Source of the DNA: Sipunculus nudus
Taxonomy: Eukaryota; Annelida; Sipuncula; Golfingiida; Sipunculidae
Reading direction: 5' to 3'
Assembly (NCBI GenBank): GCA_026874595.1
Contig: CM049308.1
Span: forward strand, 51,967,624-52,031,623
Length of the DNA: 64,000 nucleotides
Position 1 is the first letter of the stretch. Each line of letters starts with the position of its first letter. A model generated the notes under the pieces. The model was given only the letters and a program-made list of their open reading frames with translations, had not been told where the DNA came from and searched no databases. This document shows positions 11,580 to 23,784 of this stretch, one piece after another. A program made the position numbers and the translations under genes.

Positions 11580-12236
11580 GTTTGGAATTCGGTAACAATG
11601 GAGCGTGTACAGGCGCGTGTTTGATAAATATCGGTCGCTGTACGTATGAAGATAACTGGTTAGTCGAAACTCAGTTCACATCTTGGCTTAAAAAAAGTCC
11701 GCGCTGGAAGTATGATGCTCACTGCGCAATTTGTTTAAAGACTTGAGCACAAATGGATCGCACTGCTGTCATTTAACACACGAACCGTAAAAACATGCCG
11801 AGCGAGAAGCAAACAGACTTAAGATGAAGGCTGAAAGAGAAGCTTTTGAGAGATCGCTGAGAAGTCCTACACCGTTTTCATCAAGGCTGAGTTCTGATGT
11901 TGCTTCATCTGGTAAAGTTGATAAGCCTAGACACAGTAGCATTGGCGGGAACGAGACGCTCAGAGCAGAAGCTGTTTAGACCCTAATGACTGTATTGAAA
12001 CATCACTCGTACAAGTCCAACGAAGGTATTGGTTCCGTTTTTAAGCTCATGTTTCCAGACAGTCAAATTGAGCAAATCCTGAAACGATTTTATATTGAGA
12101 GAAAAAAACATTATTTAACCACATTGGGCTAGAACCTTACTGTAAATAACTCCTTGATGAAATTAAGAACAAAACTACTACCACAGAGCAAATGGATCTT
12201 CATATTCGGTGGACATGTTGGATAATTTCAAGGTAA
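11580..12236 (+). pseudogene. BED-finger transposon protein remnant
   Basis: A broken reading frame starts with EDNWLVETQFTSWLKK-type sequence near 11645, then YDAHCAICLKT (C-x2-C) and a degenerate TAVI-HTNRKN (expected H-x4-H), the layout of BED-type zinc fingers. After a basic linker comes SYKSNEGIGSVFKLMFPDSQ at about 12013-12065, a block I associate with invertebrate transposon-encoded proteins, and the frame ends at a strong splice donor (CAAG/GTAAGG, 12236). At least seven stops interrupt it. Likely a hAT-like or related element, but no catalytic domain is present, so the superfamily is uncertain. Confidence 0.55.
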
Positions 12237-12484
12237 GGTTTAGTTATATGTAATCGAAAATTAAAGGTCACCTAGATTTAAATAATTAATAACAAGTTAA
12301 AAAGCTCAAAATTAATTTTAGTTGTATTAGCATGTGACCAATGACATTAACCTTAATGAATGGGGTTGATATATTGTAAAAAATACTGTTTACTCAGATG
12401 ATGTTTTGTTGTATGGTTTAAATTCTATTTAATTAGGCCTGTGCCCATTCCTTCATTGCTGCATACGATTTTGGATTTATCTGC

Positions 12485-12490
<6 letters not shown>
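12237..12490. other. AT-rich, no feature seen
   Basis: Possible intronic continuation of the BED-finger remnant; nothing recognisable. Confidence 0.3.

Positions 12491-12538
<48 letters not shown>
12491..12538. repeat. (AT)24 microsatellite
   Basis: Uninterrupted AT dinucleotides. Confidence 0.98.
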
Positions 12539-12542
<4 letters not shown>

Positions 12543-13185
12543 CGTATGGCAAATCTCATAAATTTTGTCTTGGCACAACATTGTCGATGAATGGCACAAA
12601 GAGGAAAAGAGAGTTGATGAAAAATCTGGCGATGTATGTCCTCTGTGAATATTTGGATAGATACATGTTCAGTATGCTTGATGACAAAAAAGTTTTGGCT
12701 GAACAATTTCAGGAGCCATAACATGTAAACATTGAAATGTCTGAGAATCGAATCATCCGGATTGAGCAGGTTGAAAGGTGTACCCTATCCCAAGTTCTCA
12801 GTTGTCACTTGAAAGTTATTGGTTTTAGAAAGAGTTACTAGTTCAGCTGACAAGGTCATATGAGCTAATGTGATGAATTTGTCTTGTCGAAGTCTGTCTG
12901 TTAATAGCAGAACACCAAGGTTCAAACCTCTGTTGCTAGAGGTCATGACTAGTACTCTTGGGAAAAACAGAGTTAGGCGACTGAGCATTTTAAACCCATT
13001 TGCTCTGGACGCTTTCCACTAAAATCATATGCGCTTAAAGTATAAAAAGGAAAAGATATTTAAATATATTTGAGATATCAATATAAAAATTCAAACTGTA
13101 CGACACAGTGTGCCCTTTTAGTGTAACGGATTTAATAGTGTAACGTTTTAGAAAGAAGTTGCAAAAGGTAAGTAGGGTTCAAGTG
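12539..13185. other. Unassigned sequence
   Basis: Minus-strand open frames at 12425-12724 (running through the microsatellite) and 12785-12988 show no domain. Nothing recognised. Confidence 0.4.
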
Positions 13186-13610
13186 TCACACCATCTTAAG
13201 TTGCACGGTAGTTCGTTCCATAGTATGCAGTAGACCAGTCAAACTGAATGCCCGTGTCTGTACGGAAGAGGAAGTGGTGAATGGCACAGGGAGCAAGACC
13301 TGGTCACCAGATCTGAGTAACCTTGATTTAGTATAAGGCAGTTCATGAAGGTAAACGGGTGCTTTGTTGTTAATAGCCTTCTCAATAAAAAAGTAGTCTT
13401 GAATTGAATACCTTCTTGCACAGGCAGCTATACATTCGTTCCCGAACGGGCAGCCAATGTAGACAGGAACTGTCAAGACTTGCAGTACCATAAGTGATCC
13501 TGGAGTTAGCCCGAACATTCAGATTGCAATCAGAAATGGAGTCCGAACATCGTTGGTAAAAGTTTCCCCGCATACTTGACCACAATCCAAAAGGGAATCA
13601 CATGCACATT
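13186..13610 (-). pseudogene. CR1-like LINE reverse-transcriptase C-terminus
   Basis: Two overlapping minus-strand frames form one decayed stretch. The first (13382-13585) has SSCLHWLPVRERM, the LHWLPV block near the C-terminus of CR1-type LINE polyproteins. The second (13186-13518) continues with AINNKAPVYLHELPY, RSGDQVLLPVP and VQTRAFSLTG, matching the usual order K-A-xN-x2-AP-Y-x2-L, LR-S, L-VP and RAFS-x-G. One frameshift near 13400 joins them. The RT core upstream is absent here. Confidence 0.7.
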
Positions 13611-14639
13611 ACCAGGGGGATCTAAGCAAATTATATAAAACACCAAAATATGGTGGTTCCCTCATAAAGAGCTGAAGGACAGACCCTCCTTAGCCTTCCT
13701 AGCATGCCTTGCCAGGCTGTAAACAAGACCCAATGGAGGTCGCCATTGTCAGGTTTTCTTATGAGTAGCCCATTATTCCATACATACTGAACATTAAAGC
13801 TACAATTTATATCTCAAATGAATAAACACCTCTGTATTATGCGTAATATGTAGGGGCTGTTGCATGTCCTCTCGCTGAACGCCGAATTTCGTGGTCTGAA
13901 CCGCTTTGGTCAGTTCTGACTAAGCTTTAGAGGGTAAACTCTCCACCTTGGGAGCTGTAACGCCAACAAGAAATAACAAAAAGAGCTGTTATAGGTTGTA
14001 GCTAGACTGAAGTCTGCTGATCTGCGTGGATGGTACACCGTACAACAAACAATAGACAAGCATCACCGTTACAACAGCATGGATCACATTCTTTTATGAC
14101 TCCCTGTCGAGAAACCCTCTTTGTTGACTGAGGTTCATCCAATGTAAAAAGTCTCGAACTATGAGACTACTGAACCACGAGAATCGTGGCAGCTTGATGT
14201 AATTACTGCTAATGGAGAGAGATTGAGATGTTATTATGTCGGCAAATTGCTTTTATGAAATAATTAAAAACGAATTTTATCGCCATTGATATTAAGGTGA
14301 TCTGACGATGCCTTGGTTTAAACAACTGTTTTTAGGAGTCTTGCATTTGTGTAGGCCCTATTATATACAGGCGGTACTATTTATACAGTTCAGATGAGCC
14401 CATTAACTATATCTTATCTTTATCTAGTACATCCATACTGTTACTCTCTTATAGTGGTGTGTGGTAGTGGAGTTAACTACCATGGTTCCTTCTATTTTCA
14501 CATCCAACAGAGAGTAAAGGTCAAAACTCTCAGGGTTTCCATTTTCATGATACCTGGGGAGTTCATGTAGAACTAGAGTGTCTGATGTGAAGGTCCCTCC
14601 GGTGTTTCAGTAGTAACCGCTGGAGTATGTGTTGGTTGA
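13611..14639. other. Unassigned sequence
   Basis: No convincing coding or RNA gene. Part of it may be LINE sequence too diverged to read. Confidence 0.4.
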
Positions 14640-14735
14640 AGGTCAAGGGCAGCAGTTTCGATAAGAACATTCTAGTAGCCCATACCATCGTATCAAATGC
14701 TTTCTCCAAATCAAGGGCGAGTATGAAATTTTATT
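14640..14735 (-). pseudogene. LINE reverse-transcriptase fragment
   Basis: Minus strand encodes LALDLEKAFDTMVW, the D-x2-KAFD palm motif of non-LTR reverse transcriptases, followed by a short open stretch that soon decays. Too short to place in a clade. Confidence 0.5.
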
Positions 14736-14811
14736 TTCTCTTCCGTGAATTGATATCAATCTTTATCTTGTAGTTCTATTTTCGGTCCAAAAATAAATTT
14801 GTATTGCTATA

Positions 14812-15054
14812 GAACAAACATTTGGTGTTCTCAAGGGGAGATTCCGGAGACTAAAATTCCTAGATGTTCAAGAGCTGGAGCATGCTGTCAAAGTTGTTAT
14901 TGTAGCATGCGTGCTACATAGCCTCTGCCTTGCAGAGATTTGTGCTGAATCAGAAATAGGCACTGATGAACAACATGAAATAGACATTTTCACACAGGAC
15001 AAAGCTGGAGCCTGCAAACGTGCCAGAATAATGCAGGATCTGTTTAAAAAATAG
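14812..15054 (+). pseudogene. PIF/Harbinger (HARBI1-like) transposase C-terminal fragment
   Basis: An 81-codon open stretch ending in TAG. It opens with EQTFGVLKGRFRRLKFLD, the block after the third catalytic Glu of HARBI1-like DDE transposases (usual form E-x-xFG-LK-RFR-L), and continues with VIVACVLHSLCL, matching the AA-x-LHN-C motif. A charged tail follows to the natural-looking stop. The leading E may be the catalytic Glu. Catalytic D1 and D2 regions are missing upstream, where LINE sequence lies. It converges with the Myb/SANT-like gene on the opposite strand (15652-17025), a common two-gene plan for Harbinger elements, so the two are probably remains of one element. Confidence 0.75.
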
Positions 15055-15651
15055 TGTCATCAAATTTTGAAATGGCACAAAACTAGTTTCACCTGTTTGC
15101 TTAATCCCTGGCGATAAATCATATAACCACTCAGTCTCATTTGTTATTTATTACAAGATTTATTTAATAAAATTACAAATAATTTGGCATAAACATAAAA
15201 AAATACAGTTTATATAAATGATCATTTAACTACAATGTAAAATTACACATCACTACGCATAAAAAAATATAGTTATAGTTCAACACCCTTGCAAAACTGC
15301 AAACTTGTAAAATCTCTACCACTGGTCAATAAATGTTAATTTAGTCAAAAAGGAATTTTCAGTCTTAAACTTCAAAAAGGACGAAAAAGTCCTTCAGTGT
15401 TAAAAATTTGTATGGTCATCTTCTAAAAGTGTGCCTTTAAAGTGCAAACAAATAAACATGTAAAAGTTTTAAATGCACCCATTGAGCAAATTACAGGTTT
15501 TATATGCCTGTTATGACTGCTTAATTCATTTTTCCTAAAGATATCAATGAGGGAGCCCATAAGCTTCATTCTGTCGTCATACATTTGCCTCATCATTTCT
15601 AATGCTTTTGACTGATTTTCCGTTTGAGTTTTGATTAGATTTAATATTTCA
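15055..15651. other. Convergent 3' region between Harbinger genes
   Basis: AT-rich, with several ATAAAA-type stretches, between two genes converging on it. Probably the 3' untranslated parts of both; nothing else seen. Confidence 0.4.
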
Positions 15652-17025
15652 TTAGACTTCCTCTGTTTCTTTTGTTTCTATTTCCTTGTTCTGTGCAGCT
15701 CCTTTGTTTTCTTCTTTGACACTGTCGCTATCATTCTCATGTGATCTCTTTTGGCTGATCAGACTTACACTTGCAACAACTTTGGTAGTTATATTCGGCC
15801 TCTGCCCTAAGACCTCTTGTAAAAGGTAAAAGAAAGGACAGGTATTTTTGTCCATGCCCGATCTGTGTTTGTTATCAACAAGATCCCTGAATTTCTTGGT
15901 GATGTTTTTCATTCTTTTGTTCAACTTGGCCAGGTTGTTTTTTTTTCAAGTGACCCATCTCAACCAATTCTTTCCAAATGAGTTCCCATACATTCTTCTT
16001 TTTGTATTTGACACAAATAGTGTAGAGCATAGAGGTCAATAAGTTTATGCACAGTACCTGACGTCCAAATACACTTGCTGGATGAAGGTTCAGTGTAGTT
16101 GTCAACCAATGAAGCATTCTGTGAATACAAAAGGCACAAACCTTAGAGTATTATTGTAATGTGTGCTAATATGAAACTGAAATCCTGAAAGATCACAGGT
16201 GTGTGGGTGTGTAAGAGAGAGAGAGAGAGCTTCATCAGTGTTATTAAGTTTTACCAAATATGGTGAATCCTGAGTGGAAACCTTTATGAATTAAACTTTA
16301 ACATAAAAAAAGTTGAAAGCAAAAATTTCATTACTATTTATTCTGTAATATTTCTTGTGTCTGTTTTTTTTTTGTAATGTTGCATAAATAATGTGCTGCA
16401 TGCTCGTATAGTCATACATTACATTTGTATATTAGTGTCACACTGTTGAGTGGCTTGCCCTAAAATCATGAAAAAGACAATTACAAAATAATTGGTAGCC
16501 TTTTTAATTTCTAAAGCAACCATCACTTTCCAAGCTTTCTATGTTAATGCCACTTTTTTTTATAAATTAACACCAGCTTTCTAAGGTTTCACCGAAATGC
16601 CCTGTTTTATTTGTGTGGGGACAACGTTTTCACAGTCAGCATTGTTAATGTATAATGCATTAGCTAAAAGTTACAGTATTATAGGTATAATGGAGTACAG
16701 CTATAAGTTTTTTTTGTATTTTAATAAAGTGAAAAGAAAATCTAAATTTACTTACTGACAATGTGTCAGTTTCATTTGCAGACTCCACTGATGCTCCAGA
16801 AGTTCCTCCGTTTGTGGCAAACTCTCTTTAACAAGGCCACATTTGGCTGCACTTTTTCGTATTTGTTCCATTATTTAATAAAGTGAAAAGAAAATCTAAA
16901 TTTACTTACTGACAATGTGTCAGTTTCATTTGCAGACTCCACTGATGCTCCAGAAGTTCCTCCGTTTGTGGCACACTCTCTTTAACAAGGCCACATTTGG
17001 CTGCACTTTTTCGTATTTGTTCCAT
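15652..17025 (-). pseudogene. Harbinger-associated Myb/SANT-like DNA-binding protein, two exons, frameshifted
   Basis: Exon 1 (17025 to 16910) starts MEQIRKSAAKCGL and ends at a TCA/GTAAGTA donor. Exon 2 begins at 16118 after a CACAG acceptor, and the frame carries across the join. Exon 2 encodes NVWELIWKELVEMGHLKKK, then after a one-base shift in a poly-T run near 15947 NKRMKNITKKFRDLVDNKHR, CPFFYLLQEVLGQRPN and an acidic tail. This W-x3-W-x10-KM-N-KK-FRD-VD-N pattern is that of Myb/SANT-like proteins encoded beside Harbinger transposases, thought to bind element ends and help import the transposase. Exon 1 is tandemly duplicated (16721-16874 and 16875-17028). The initiator ATG is the nearest in frame; an upstream exon cannot be excluded. 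Confidence 0.6.
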
Positions 17026-17028
17026 TAT
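16721..17028. repeat. 154-bp direct tandem duplication containing an exon and its donor
   Basis: 16721-16874 and 16875-17028 are almost identical (one clear difference, GCAAACTCTC versus GCACACTCTC). Each holds the same ATG and GTAAGTA donor on the minus strand, so exon 1 of the Myb/SANT-like gene is present twice. Confidence 0.9.
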
Positions 17029-18450
17029 TGATTCATCTGAAATATTAAAATGTCGTGATGTCACCTCTAATGTACCCTGTCATAAGTTACATCGGATATT
17101 TTCTTATTAGTATTAATTCTTGACCTGATACCCAGCGTTACTTTTGGACAAAAGGTATAAGTTTCAGAGTTCCCAGCAAACATCTCTGAAAAAATTCCCT
17201 GACTTTCCGTTGGTTTTCTAGGATAAATCATCATTCGGCAGATTTTGAATTTTGTCGCAAAAAAGTGGGAAACACCAGATTCATACACCAGGTGCTCGGA
17301 AGAGAATTGGTCCATCATTAATTGTTGGTGTTATATGTTGTGTATCCATACTCTGCATCATCAACCTTGGATATCATCAACCTTAGATTTGTATACAAAA
17401 GTTAAAAGGAAACAAGATTAAATCTGCATATTACTTGCACCGTTTTTATAAGTGATGCCACACTCTTTCAACCTGATAACTAACTGTGATCGTCAAAGAT
17501 ATTAAAAATTCCCTGACCTTGAAAAAAATATTTTTTTCCCTGACTATTCCCTGACCACTGGCAACACTGATTTTTATTGCCCCATAAGTACTAGCGGATG
17601 ACAGTGTTGGGTTTTAAACTACTGAAAACCTATCTTTACCACCGTAAAAATCTGTAAATAATTAAAGAAAAAGTTGTAACTTTAACTACATTTCACACTC
17701 ACAAGTTTATGTATTTTTGCCAATTCTTTAGTAGTGTCATAACATATTATGTCATATATTTACAGATAAAAATCTATTCTCCCGTCTTAGTAAAATATAA
17801 CAGCGAATCCATTTGCCAATGTGAAAGGTCCTTATCAGAGCATAATTATAACACACTCCTCTGATAGTTTTTTTCTGCCTCCATGCAGTCCCATTTTTAA
17901 CTTGTGTGCCATGGTGTTCCAACTAGCACTGGTAATCATGAAGTGTGTTTATAAGCATACCTTACAGACAAAGACTTTGACACAAGAACTCAAGTCTCAC
18001 AGGCAGACTGACAGAAGATGTATCCTCTGTATCATCCTCCTTCATACCTACCAATTGATTACTTACCACGGAACATCTGCGGACTATTAGCAGACTTGTT
18101 TTAGGTGGCTCATTGGACATCAATCAGACTGTCCATTAATTAATTGACATGATCATTGTCTAAGATTACAATGCCCAATTTTTCAATCAGGTCTTCTCAT
18201 TATTTTACAAAAAAAAATAACATGAAATTCATTAATGTTAATTGTGTAATTATGTTGGCATAAAAGTTATTAGGCTTGACAAAAAAATAAACAATGTTAA
18301 AATTATTGTACAACCTACCGCCTGACTGTAATCTTTCTGCTGTCGCTTTATCAACCCTAATTTTGAGAGTGAACCCATCTCGGTACTTATAGAGTGATTT
18401 TTTCCACAGAGCTATTAAAAACAGATACATTTATGAAGTCACAGCAAATG

Positions 18451-18452
<2 letters not shown>
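17029..18452. other. Unassigned sequence
   Basis: Holds TTCCCTGACTT / TTCCCTGACCTTG / TTCCCTGACTATTCCCTGAC clusters (17200-17560), probably part of an old repeat. Open frames at 17067-17318 (-) and 17821-18090 (+) show no domain. Confidence 0.4.
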
Positions 18453-18520
<68 letters not shown>

Positions 18521-18526
18521 CGTGCG
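18453..18526. repeat. (AT)n-(GT)n compound microsatellite
   Basis: AT repeats to 18499, then GT repeats to about 18526, ending in CGTGCG. Confidence 0.97.
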
Positions 18527-19577
18527 TTAAGGCGTGTGATGAATCTGGATCACGACCGTCGGTTTCGCCTCGTCAGGTTACTGAAATTCAGCTAGTTGCG
18601 ATATTGGTTTATATTATTTCTTTTTAGCACGGTTGGGTGCCCTTGGACCATGGCGGCAGGTGGAAACAATTTCCGAACGTTTGTTCAAAAGGTTCTTTTG
18701 TTTTGAGCTTATGATTGCTATTTTCTCTGCAAAACACAGATTGCACTGACGTGAAGAGGTCATAAATATGTTTGACTGCTTGATTATAGACCATAGACTG
18801 CAGAGATATGAGTGATTTTATCCCAAGGCAGGCGGTGGCGTCCGACTGAAAACATAGTATCCGCAGAACTCTGGTTTGGGGGATACAATAAACTGCCAGA
18901 ATGTAAATGCCTATATATATATAAAGCTCATGACCCCAATTTAAATAAACATCCCTTATTATTGTTATATTTAAATGCACCAATAATAAGGGAATCACAT
19001 CGGTGCAGAAATAGTGGTTCAACGCCATTGTCGTCTCTGCAATGAACAAGCTGGTTTTTTTGGTCATCTTTCTTTTCCACTTACCTGACAACTTCACAGC
19101 ATGAATCCTCTTGAAAAAGGTATTGTTTGGACTTTTTACGAGAAACTTTTGAATCTCAAAAGTATTTCAAGCAGGATCTTCAGTACTTTCTGCCTCAACC
19201 AGTCTCTTTGCTAATCGAGAAATGGGATTTTTACCCGACTTTACCATGTTCTTCAGCGTCTGCATGTAGCGTGGTGGTGGTCGGGAAGGGGGAGAAAGTT
19301 ACAACACCTGTGCATATAGATATGCAGGATGAAATTTTATAGGGGAGCAAGTATTACAAGGGAAAAGAGTATTCATAATTATTAACTTTTTAAAAACAGG
19401 CAAATATATTTAAAACAGCAGACTCCAATGCCAGAGGTAGGAGAATAATGAACGAATGTTTGCATAAGATCCTCCTTTTATATTGCATCAATTTAAATTC
19501 TCTCTCTAAATTTCATCTCATTCTTTTCCCTCTCTCCTATCCCCTCTCTGTCGTTCCTTTATTGCGGTATGGCTCTT
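18527..19577. other. Unassigned, with a perfect 12-bp hairpin
   Basis: CCCTTATTATTG (18953-18964) and CAATAATAAGGG (18981-18992) form a perfect stem with a 16-base loop. The long minus-strand open frame 18624-19097 (157 codons) overlies repeat-like sequence and shows no domain; I do not call it a gene. Confidence 0.45.
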
Positions 19578-20012
19578 CTATAGCATGGTACATTTCCCTC
19601 CGCCAATCCTGACACAAGTTTCTTCATGTCTTCGTCGGGATTTGGTTTTTGGTGCATGGTGGCTGGCAAGGCATACAAATGTCCTACATGCACCTGTCAT
19701 CCCAGGATCTCTTGCACAACACCCCAACTTCCGCCACAGAGAGAGAACTCGAGGGTACATCCGTGTGGACGATGTGCTTGATGTCTGGTATCTGCACACC
19801 CATCTCGAAAGCTATGGTGGCTATCATGCAGCGGAGTGTGCTGTCAGGAAGAGGAAATTCAGACAGGTAGAAGTGCTCAAAATTATTGTCCATATTGCCA
19901 TGATATGTGCCTATGAGATATCTTCGGGTTTGAATCCAGGCTGCTGCCAGCATCCCTACCAAGTTGGGTAATCAGATACTCCTGGATATCGATCAGTGTT
20001 GTTTATGTCCTT
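19578..20012 (-). pseudogene. RecQ-like helicase domain remnant
   Basis: Minus strand, several frames. Near 19970-20010: EYLITQLGRDAGSS after a possible splice acceptor (TTTTTCAAG). Then RRYLIGTYHGNMDNN, the VGMYH block before helicase motif V; TLRCMIATIAFEMGVQIPD, which is motif V (IRVVFATIAFGMGVD-P in RecQ); IKHIVHTDVPSS, then after a shift WRKLGCCARDPGMTG, a decayed motif VI (YWQEVGRAGRDG). The last part HEETCVRIGGGKCTML resembles the C-terminal Cys region. RecQ enzymes unwind DNA 3'-5'; the motif VI arginine finger stretch is altered and the N-terminal ATP-binding half is missing. Whether this came from a host RecQ paralogue or a helicase-bearing transposon cannot be told here. Confidence 0.6.
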
Positions 20013-21289
20013 GAAAAATAAAAAAAACACTTTAGAATATACAGATTGAACGTGACCTTAATAGAAGAATTGATCAAAGTAATAGACATGACAGCAGTAG
20101 AAAACAATTAATTGCTGAATTATTTACATGACAGCAATAGATAACAAATACTTGCTTAAAGTTATACACATAGCATTAGTAAAAAACAAATACTTGCTCA
20201 ACATAAATGTATATTACACTGATATATATCAATCATTTGCCACATAATGCACATGACATAAATATAAACAATTGCTTGCTTTCCATATAAATACAACATA
20301 AAGAGAAAAAATATAATTCCTTGCTAAAAGTATGATAAGAGTGAATAGATAAATTCTGAAGGGACATTTGTGCAAAAAAGGAGGTTCATTCTATATTAAT
20401 CATTCTTCCATGTAGTGTTTCTGCACTTTAGATGTACAAATATATGCCTTCAAGTGTACTTTTTTTATTATTGTACAATATTTTGATTTTATGGTCAATT
20501 TTGGAAACATACTTGGAAGAGACAATGGACGTTGGTGCAGTCCCTTCTTTTCCTTCAGGTCTTGCAACAGCTAGTTGAGCTACTCCTCAACCTTCTTCCC
20601 TCTGGGAACCTTTAACTCAAGGACTGCCACTTTCTCAATACTGCTGATTTCAAGCCACCTGCAGGTGGTACTCAGCATGCTGTTTTTTTTAAATATATTA
20701 GCGGGGGTTATTCATTTAACCTGTAATGACCCATGTTCATATATCGCTTGCACCTCAGACATCCGTTTGTCTTCTTCCCTTTCAACATGCACCTCTATTT
20801 GTCGACTTCATATATATGAAAGTTTAAGGTTATTTTACATTTTATATGTTTACTTTTACATGCTATTTGATCATGAGCAAACTCATATATGCGAAAGAGA
20901 GCAAACTTCTGATTCATATGTGAAAAATTTTTTATCACTTTTGTCTTTCGGCTTGAGTAAAAATTGATGTAATAACATAGAACCCAATTCGATTTGTAGA
21001 CGCATTCTCGGATCTAAGCCTTTCTGGCCTCAGCCATGACCAGTCGTTTGAAAGAATGTTTCTGGAATGTGAGTTGTGTTTACATTATTGGGTGGGCATG
21101 TAATTTACACTACGTAATGAAAAGATCCAGGTTTCAGCGTAAGCACCGGGACGAAGTTATTCTGTTGTTCTACCAACAATTTGTTCTGAAAACTAGAGGA
21201 CAACTGGACCTTATTGCTCTGCAAAAAGTATGGGTTAGTTGCCGTTTCGAAACAGATGCGACATGTCGCACATTATAATATGCTTTATA
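20013..21289. other. Unassigned sequence
   Basis: AT-rich, with short similar stretches around 20100-20200 (ACAAATACTTGCT repeated) suggesting local duplication. Open frames at 20575-20967 and 21036-21278 (+) show no domain. Nothing else recognised. Confidence 0.4.
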
Positions 21290-22612
21290 CAGACATGTTT
21301 AAAACATGCGGTACGGTACTTTTTTCCAGTTGTGAGACGCTTCAACATGTTTCACACACGTTTTGCTCACAGTCAAATCGAACGGGTGGGCTTTTTCGGC
21401 GTTTTAACGGACACTCGATGACGTGATGTCCGTCACAGCAGAATCGCCCGGTAAACGGGGTGGAGCAAGGACAGTGGAAAAACTCTGGAGGGATATGGAA
21501 GAAAAATCGAGAAGGATTGGTGAGTGGACGAAGTGGCAGCTTGGGCTCAACGCATATTTAAAGTTGAAGCAGTTGCAAACAGGCCGAAAGGTAAAATACT
21601 GCTGTTCCCTCAAAGCACCTCTATTATGTTATGTTTTGTGAAACGTCAGGTATTTTGAAGGGTATAGTGCAAGGAACAATATACTAATATGTACAGCTAG
21701 TGATCTGAAATGTTCCATGTTAAGTTTTGTACGCATGGTGCAGAATTAATGCCATAAAATGATGTATCTATGAATTAATGTCCATATTACATAACTTGAT
21801 TAATCTGGTCATGTTATTAATCAAGTTATCATTGCTATTTTATTTAATGGAGGTCATCAGTTTAATGTAAGCCAGTTCTTTGTAGGGTTAATTAAATAGA
21901 AAAATAGCCAATGGTATACGTGAAAAAGCTAACATGACGGGTCTGTTTTATCAAGTGACAATATAACAGGAAACATGTATGTAAAGGATATGGTTTTATT
22001 GGTGCTCTGTAACATTAGTTACTTCGGGTTATATAGAACTTCTTAAGGCATTCGATACTCATTGACGGAAAAGCGGGGGGGGGGGGGGGGGGGTCCTCTT
22101 CGAAGCTTATACAGTGAGAATACAAAATGTCCACTTTATTGTTGTTACCGTTTAAAGTTGCCGCTCGACAAGGTTTTCGAAAAAGAAGCTTGCGTTATTG
22201 ATAACATAGAGAACGAAAAGACCTTAAACAAATGGTTATTTGGGTAAAATGCAAGTATTAAACGGGCATGTTATTCAGCATCACTCATGTGCATAATGAA
22301 GATAACGAGATTTCATGTGCGGAAGAGCTAGAAAAGAGGAGAAAATCTGATAGGAAAAAAAATCCATTTTCCTTCCGAAAGAAACTAGTTCATTCGACCT
22401 TATAACAACATATTCATTCATGTGTTTTGTTTACTGTTATTTTCTTTAAGTGTCATTCTGACATATAATTAGTATTAAGACCGATCGAAAATCTCTGATT
22501 CTTGCACTTATATAAAAGTATATAAGGCGTTCTCCGACTTCAGGGGAGATGTACGTCTTTAGATTTTTGTTTTATATCATTCAGTTATTTGTCTAATCAG
22601 CTATCCGGTAAA
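21290..22612 (+). repeat. 1.3-kb dispersed repeat, copy A (inverted relative to 60812-62152)
   Basis: Matches the reverse complement of 60812-62152 along its length. Landmarks: GAGACGCTTCAACATGTTTC at 21336, GAAGAATTGG-type sequence near 21515, a G19 run at 22075-22093 (C14 in the other copy), ACATGTATGTAAAGGATATGG near 21973, and CAGTTATTTGTCTAATCAGC near 22580. It contains a 72-codon open frame (21423-21641) with SRRIGEWTKWQLGLNAYLK, followed by an AAAG/GTAAAA donor-like site. Family unknown. Confidence 0.8.
22075..22093. repeat. G19 homopolymer
   Basis: Nineteen consecutive G; the homologous site in the inverted copy is C14 (61367-61380). Confidence 0.95.
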
Positions 22613-23784
22613 TCATACAGGTATGATGTGGAATGTTTTAGAAAAAGACCGCATGTTTCGAGGTCCGATCCTTTCAGCCTTGAGGTGTGAGTGGTATGTT
22701 GTTTTTTACACTAGTTGAGCTGCTTTTTTGCTTTATATAACATTTGTCGATCATAATAATGTTATACATAAATCATAGGGTTCAGAAATTAATTTGCAAG
22801 CCTCAGTTTAGCCTGGTTCTTGTGTTACAAGCTACAGTGGTTTGTCTTGGTCAAAAGATATATTATTCTGGTCAGTTGACTGCCATTTTGTAAATGAAAA
22901 CAGCAGGCATTTTGAAAAACAACAAAAATAATTGTGCCTTGATGTTGGTGAGAATACTTTAATAAATAATTCCATAAACTAGACACCTTCAGGTAATTTA
23001 TCTATACTTTCTGGAACTCTTACTGGCAGTATTTGATTCACATCGAATGCCATTTTGAAAAATAAGGGCTATTCTGTAAAATGGCGGCCATACAAATACA
23101 TGTATTTCTTTATTTTTTAATTGGTGTTCACGCCAAGTAATTTCATTTAGGTGTGATAAAAATATTGTGTAGAAAAATTGAGACATAGCCTGTGAAATAT
23201 GATAACATATGAAGAATACGCTGTCTGAGGCAACCATTTTGGAAAATGGCCGATACCTAGGTGGCCAGAGGTTGATATTTATTTATACAGATACGCATCA
23301 GATGCATGCCAAATTTCATGCTTATATCACCATTTGAACTATTTTCTGTTTTCCCCGCTCCACTACAATGGCATAGAATAAAAACACAGGCAAGTTATCA
23401 GTGCAGCCATGTTGTTTGTAGAGTATTCGAATTGGCGTTTGTTGCATCCTGCAAGTGTATGCCGCCCTGCCACCTGGTGCCCATGTGCAGACAAAGCAGC
23501 GTGTAACCAGAGTTTATTACATGCAATGGGTTACCACTGCGTGTGGAGCGTAGGCATTAGTATAGTTCCAGCTTTTACAGTATCATTCTAATTTAATTAC
23601 CTATGAAAAGCTGCACTTGAGAAGTCTGAAGTTCCAATGCCTGTTGTTATCGATTTCTTTTCTTTCGTGACATCTTCTTTTTTCCAACAAACCTCCTGAA
23701 TACAAACATGCAATGTTTATACAGCTGCAATATGGTATTCAATTTCGAAAGCCAACATTATTATTGACCTGAACTAGGGGTGTT
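22613..23784. other. Unassigned sequence
   Basis: No gene recognised. Open frames 22998-23237 (-), 23306-23506 and 23409-23591 (+) have no domain. Confidence 0.4.

Noticed and set aside
18624-19097. 157-codon minus-strand open frame
   Set aside because: No domain, low-complexity Ile/Tyr stretch from an AT repeat, and a competing open frame on the other strand.
20575-20967. 130-codon open frame
   Set aside because: Composition like translated AT-rich DNA; no splice or motif support.
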